64,000 nucleotides of DNA from Turnera subulata (taxonomy: Eukaryota; Streptophyta; Magnoliopsida; Malpighiales; Passifloraceae), in assembly GCA_028386065.3 (NCBI GenBank), contig JAKUCV010004486.1, positions 62,001-126,000 of the forward strand, given 5' to 3'. The notes beneath the pieces were generated by a model. It was given only the letters and a program-made list of their open reading frames with translations. It was not told where the DNA came from and searched no databases. Positions within the stretch are counted from its first letter, which is position 1. Every line of letters begins with the position of its first letter. Positions 61,853-64,000 of this stretch are shown here, in pieces. The translations under genes and the position numbers were made by a program.

Positions 61853-64000
61853 ATGGATCCGGTTGGAGGGAATCAGCATGCTGGAGGTCACCTAGACGTC
61901 GATGTTATAGCAGGTACTTTTACAGCCTTTGGTAGTACTGTATATACTTTGATTGATCCTGGTGCTATACATTCATTTGTCGCGCAAAGTTTTGCAACAC
62001 AACATAACTGTACGGAAGAAAACTTAACTTGTCCGATGAGGGTTAGGTTACCTGTGGGTATAGTGGTCAGATTAACCCATGTGTGTAGAGAGGTTTCTCT
62101 TTCGTACGATAATGAGGTCTTTCTTGCACGGTTGGTTGTGACGAACATGGGAGGTTTTGATATCATTCTGGGGATGGATTGGTTGACGAGGTACAGTGCT
62201 TGGGTAAACTGTCGGACCAAGGAGGTGTTGTTGACTTCCGATGGTGGACGACAGGATTTGTTGACAGGTTTTGGGAGAGTTGCTGCTACATGCAGTATCT
62301 CTGCTAACCAGGATGTCGGAATGAAGCTGCATGGTCCAGATGCCTTGTTGACTCATGTCAAGGGCGAGGACGTTCTGACACCAGTTTTGGGGGATATTAT
62401 AGTTGTCAAAGAGTTTCCAGATGTGTTTTTGGAGGATTTGCCAGGATTGCCACCTGACAGAGAAGTTGAGTACACCATCGATTTGATGCCAGGAGTGACA
62501 CCTATCTCGATGGCACCATATCGGATGGCACCGACAGAACTCCAGGAGTTGAAGAAACAGTTGGATGAGCTGTTAGAGAAAGGTTTCATCAGACCTAGTA
62601 TTTCACCTTGGGGATCACCAGTCCTCTTTGTGAAGAAGAAGGATGGTAGTTTGCGCATGTGTGTGGACTACCGACAGCTGAANNNNNNCAGGAGTTGAAG
62701 AAACAGTTGGATGAGCTGTTAGAGAAAGGTTTCATCAGACCTAGTATTTCACCTTGGGGATCACCAGTCCTCTTTGTGAAGAAGAAGGATGGTAGTTTGC
62801 GCATGTGTGTGGACTACCGACAGCTGAACAAAGTGACAGTGAAGAATAAGTATCCGCTTCCCAGGATTGATGATCTTTTCGATCAGTTACAGGGAGCTAC
62901 TGTATTCTCTAAGATTGATCTTCGATCTGGCTACCATCAGGTCAAGATTGCAGAGAAGGACATACCGAAGACAGCCTTCCACACTCGGTATGGTCACTTT
63001 GAGTTCACAGTGGTTCCTTTTGGTTTGACCAATGCACCAGCAGTTTTCATGTGTTTGATGCACTTGGTCTTGAATGAGTTCTTGGATAAGTTTGTGGTAG
63101 TCTTCATCGATGACATCTTGATCTACTCCAAGAACCGGGAAGAACATGAAGAGCACCTGAGGGTAGTGCTTCAGAGGTTGCGAGAAAAGGAGTTGTATGC
63201 TAAGTTCAGCAAATGCGAGTTCTGGCTTGAAGAAGTTGCATTCCTTGGACATGTTGTATCCGGGGATGGGATTAAGGTTGACCCTGCCAAAGTAAAGGCT
63301 GTTTTGGAATGGGAGCCGCCCAAGATGGTACCAGAAGTCAGGAGTTTTCTTGGCCTTGCAGGATATTACCGGAGGTTCATCGAGGGTTTCTCTTTGATAG
63401 CTAGTCCCATGACCAAGCTATTGAGGAAAGATCAAGCCTTTGTATGGAGTGATGCCTGCCAGATGAGTTTTGATGAACTTAAGAAGAAGCTGACAATAGC
63501 ACCAGTCTTGACAGTGCCTAAGCCAGGAGTGGAGTATGTGCTGTTCTGCGATGCTTCAGGTCTTGGTTTGGGAGCTGTTCTGATGCAAGAAGGCCGAGTG
63601 ATAGCCTATGCTTCGAGACAGTTGAGGCCACACGAGAAGAACTATCCGACACATGATTTGGAGATGGCCGCAGTGATCCTTGCTTTGAAGATCTGGCGAC
63701 ATTATCTGTTTGGAGAGAGATGCCGGATTTTCACGGATCACAAGAGTCTCAAGTACATCATGACTCAGAAGGAGCTTAACCTGCGACAGAGACGTTGGGT
63801 TGAGTTACTGAATGATTATGATTGTACTATTGAGTATCATCCTGGAAAAGCTAATGTTGTAGCAGATGCTTTGAGTCGGAGACAGCCAGAAGATGCTTCC
63901 ACGACCTACTCAATGTCCTCACTCATCGAGTTAAGGAAAATGGGAGTTGATGAGACAGGAGCTTTGTTGACACATATTGAAGTCAAATCCAACCTCAGAG
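61853..64000 (+). CDS. Gag-less Gypsy pol polyprotein, partial (runs off window)
   Basis: It starts with the family's gag leader ([15 protein letters not shown]) and passes directly, in frame, into the region before protease (VDVIAGTFT), so almost all of gag and the zinc knuckle are deleted. Protease ([11 protein letters not shown]), RT ([20 protein letters not shown]) and RNase H ([34 protein letters not shown]) follow. A 6-N gap plus a 140-bp duplicate (62683-62828) breaks the frame. Discounting that, codon phase is kept from 62682 to 62829 and the frame stays open to the window edge. An earlier ATG at 61820 is in frame, but the minus copy supports the start at 61853. Without gag the copy would depend on another element. 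Confidence 0.85.
62543..62682. repeat. Gap-flanking duplicate in pol, copy 1 (140 bp)
   Basis: Apparently identical to 62689-62828 and placed right at the N run, like the larger case at 58067. It covers the start of the RT domain. Confidence 0.92.
62683..62688. other. Assembly gap (six n)
   Basis: An undetermined run between two apparently identical 140-bp segments. Confidence 0.98.
62689..62828. repeat. Gap-flanking duplicate in pol, copy 2 (140 bp)
   Basis: The second copy of 62543-62682. The polyprotein continues in phase from 62829. Confidence 0.92.

Overview
The window is nuclear DNA from a flowering plant, most likely a eudicot. Genes are split by GT-AG introns, the spaces between them are AT-rich, and the protein families include plant-type purple acid phosphatase, an F-box/MYND protein and a LOB-type zinc finger. 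The transposons are also plant types: Tekay-like Ty3/Gypsy, plant L1, a 5S-bearing Cassandra-like LTR and an Au-type SINE. It is draft assembly: there are two N gaps (58067 and 62683-62688), and each is flanked by an exact duplicate of its neighbouring sequence.

The left half (about 1-33.1 kb) is gene territory. In order: an F-box remnant (894-1061, +); a broken retroelement RNase H fragment (1766-2189, +); a COMMD9-like gene (2691-3613, -) head-to-head with a snurportin-1 gene (3912-5877, +); a 12-exon PAP27-type phosphatase gene (7011-11908, -); a conserved gene I do not recognise (14108-15746, -); a foldback element (16061-16503); an intronless TATA-binding-protein gene (17384-17959, -); a RIO1 kinase gene (19117-22842, -); an F-box/MYND gene (24521-25814, -); and a six-exon gene joining a TPR-like N-terminus to a C-terminal LOB zinc finger (30631-33081, -). 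Seven of these genes were assembled exon by exon, and reading phase closes across every junction. They are unrelated housekeeping or regulatory genes, not a pathway cluster. The only clear pairing is the COMMD9/snurportin shared promoter.

The right half (about 33.6-64 kb) is nested transposons. It holds a decayed LINE RT fragment; two minus-strand LTR-like repeats with TG...CA ends (34168-35924 and 38313-39819) around a truncated Tekay-like LTR; and a plant 'transposon protein' pseudogene whose reading frame is split by a 4.3-kb L1 LINE with 16-bp target duplications (39998-40013 and 44291-44306). A 1.5-kb LTR preceded by a polypurine tract follows, then an Au-type SINE. Next is an almost complete minus-strand Tekay-like Gypsy element (47927-57685) with an exact 5-bp target duplication (attgg). 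This element carries a nested 494-bp 5S-rRNA-bearing solo LTR (52044-52537). A second, plus-strand element of the same family starts at 58827 and runs off the window.

The two Gypsy copies carry complementary lesions. The minus copy has an in-frame loss of about 99 codons over the RNase H core, plus several stops. The plus copy has lost nearly all of gag in frame but keeps an open pol frame once the assembly duplication is discounted. I found no clearly new multi-gene system. The most unusual single items are the TPR-like/LOB fusion gene, the intronless TBP gene and the 5S-bearing LTR nested in the Gypsy element.
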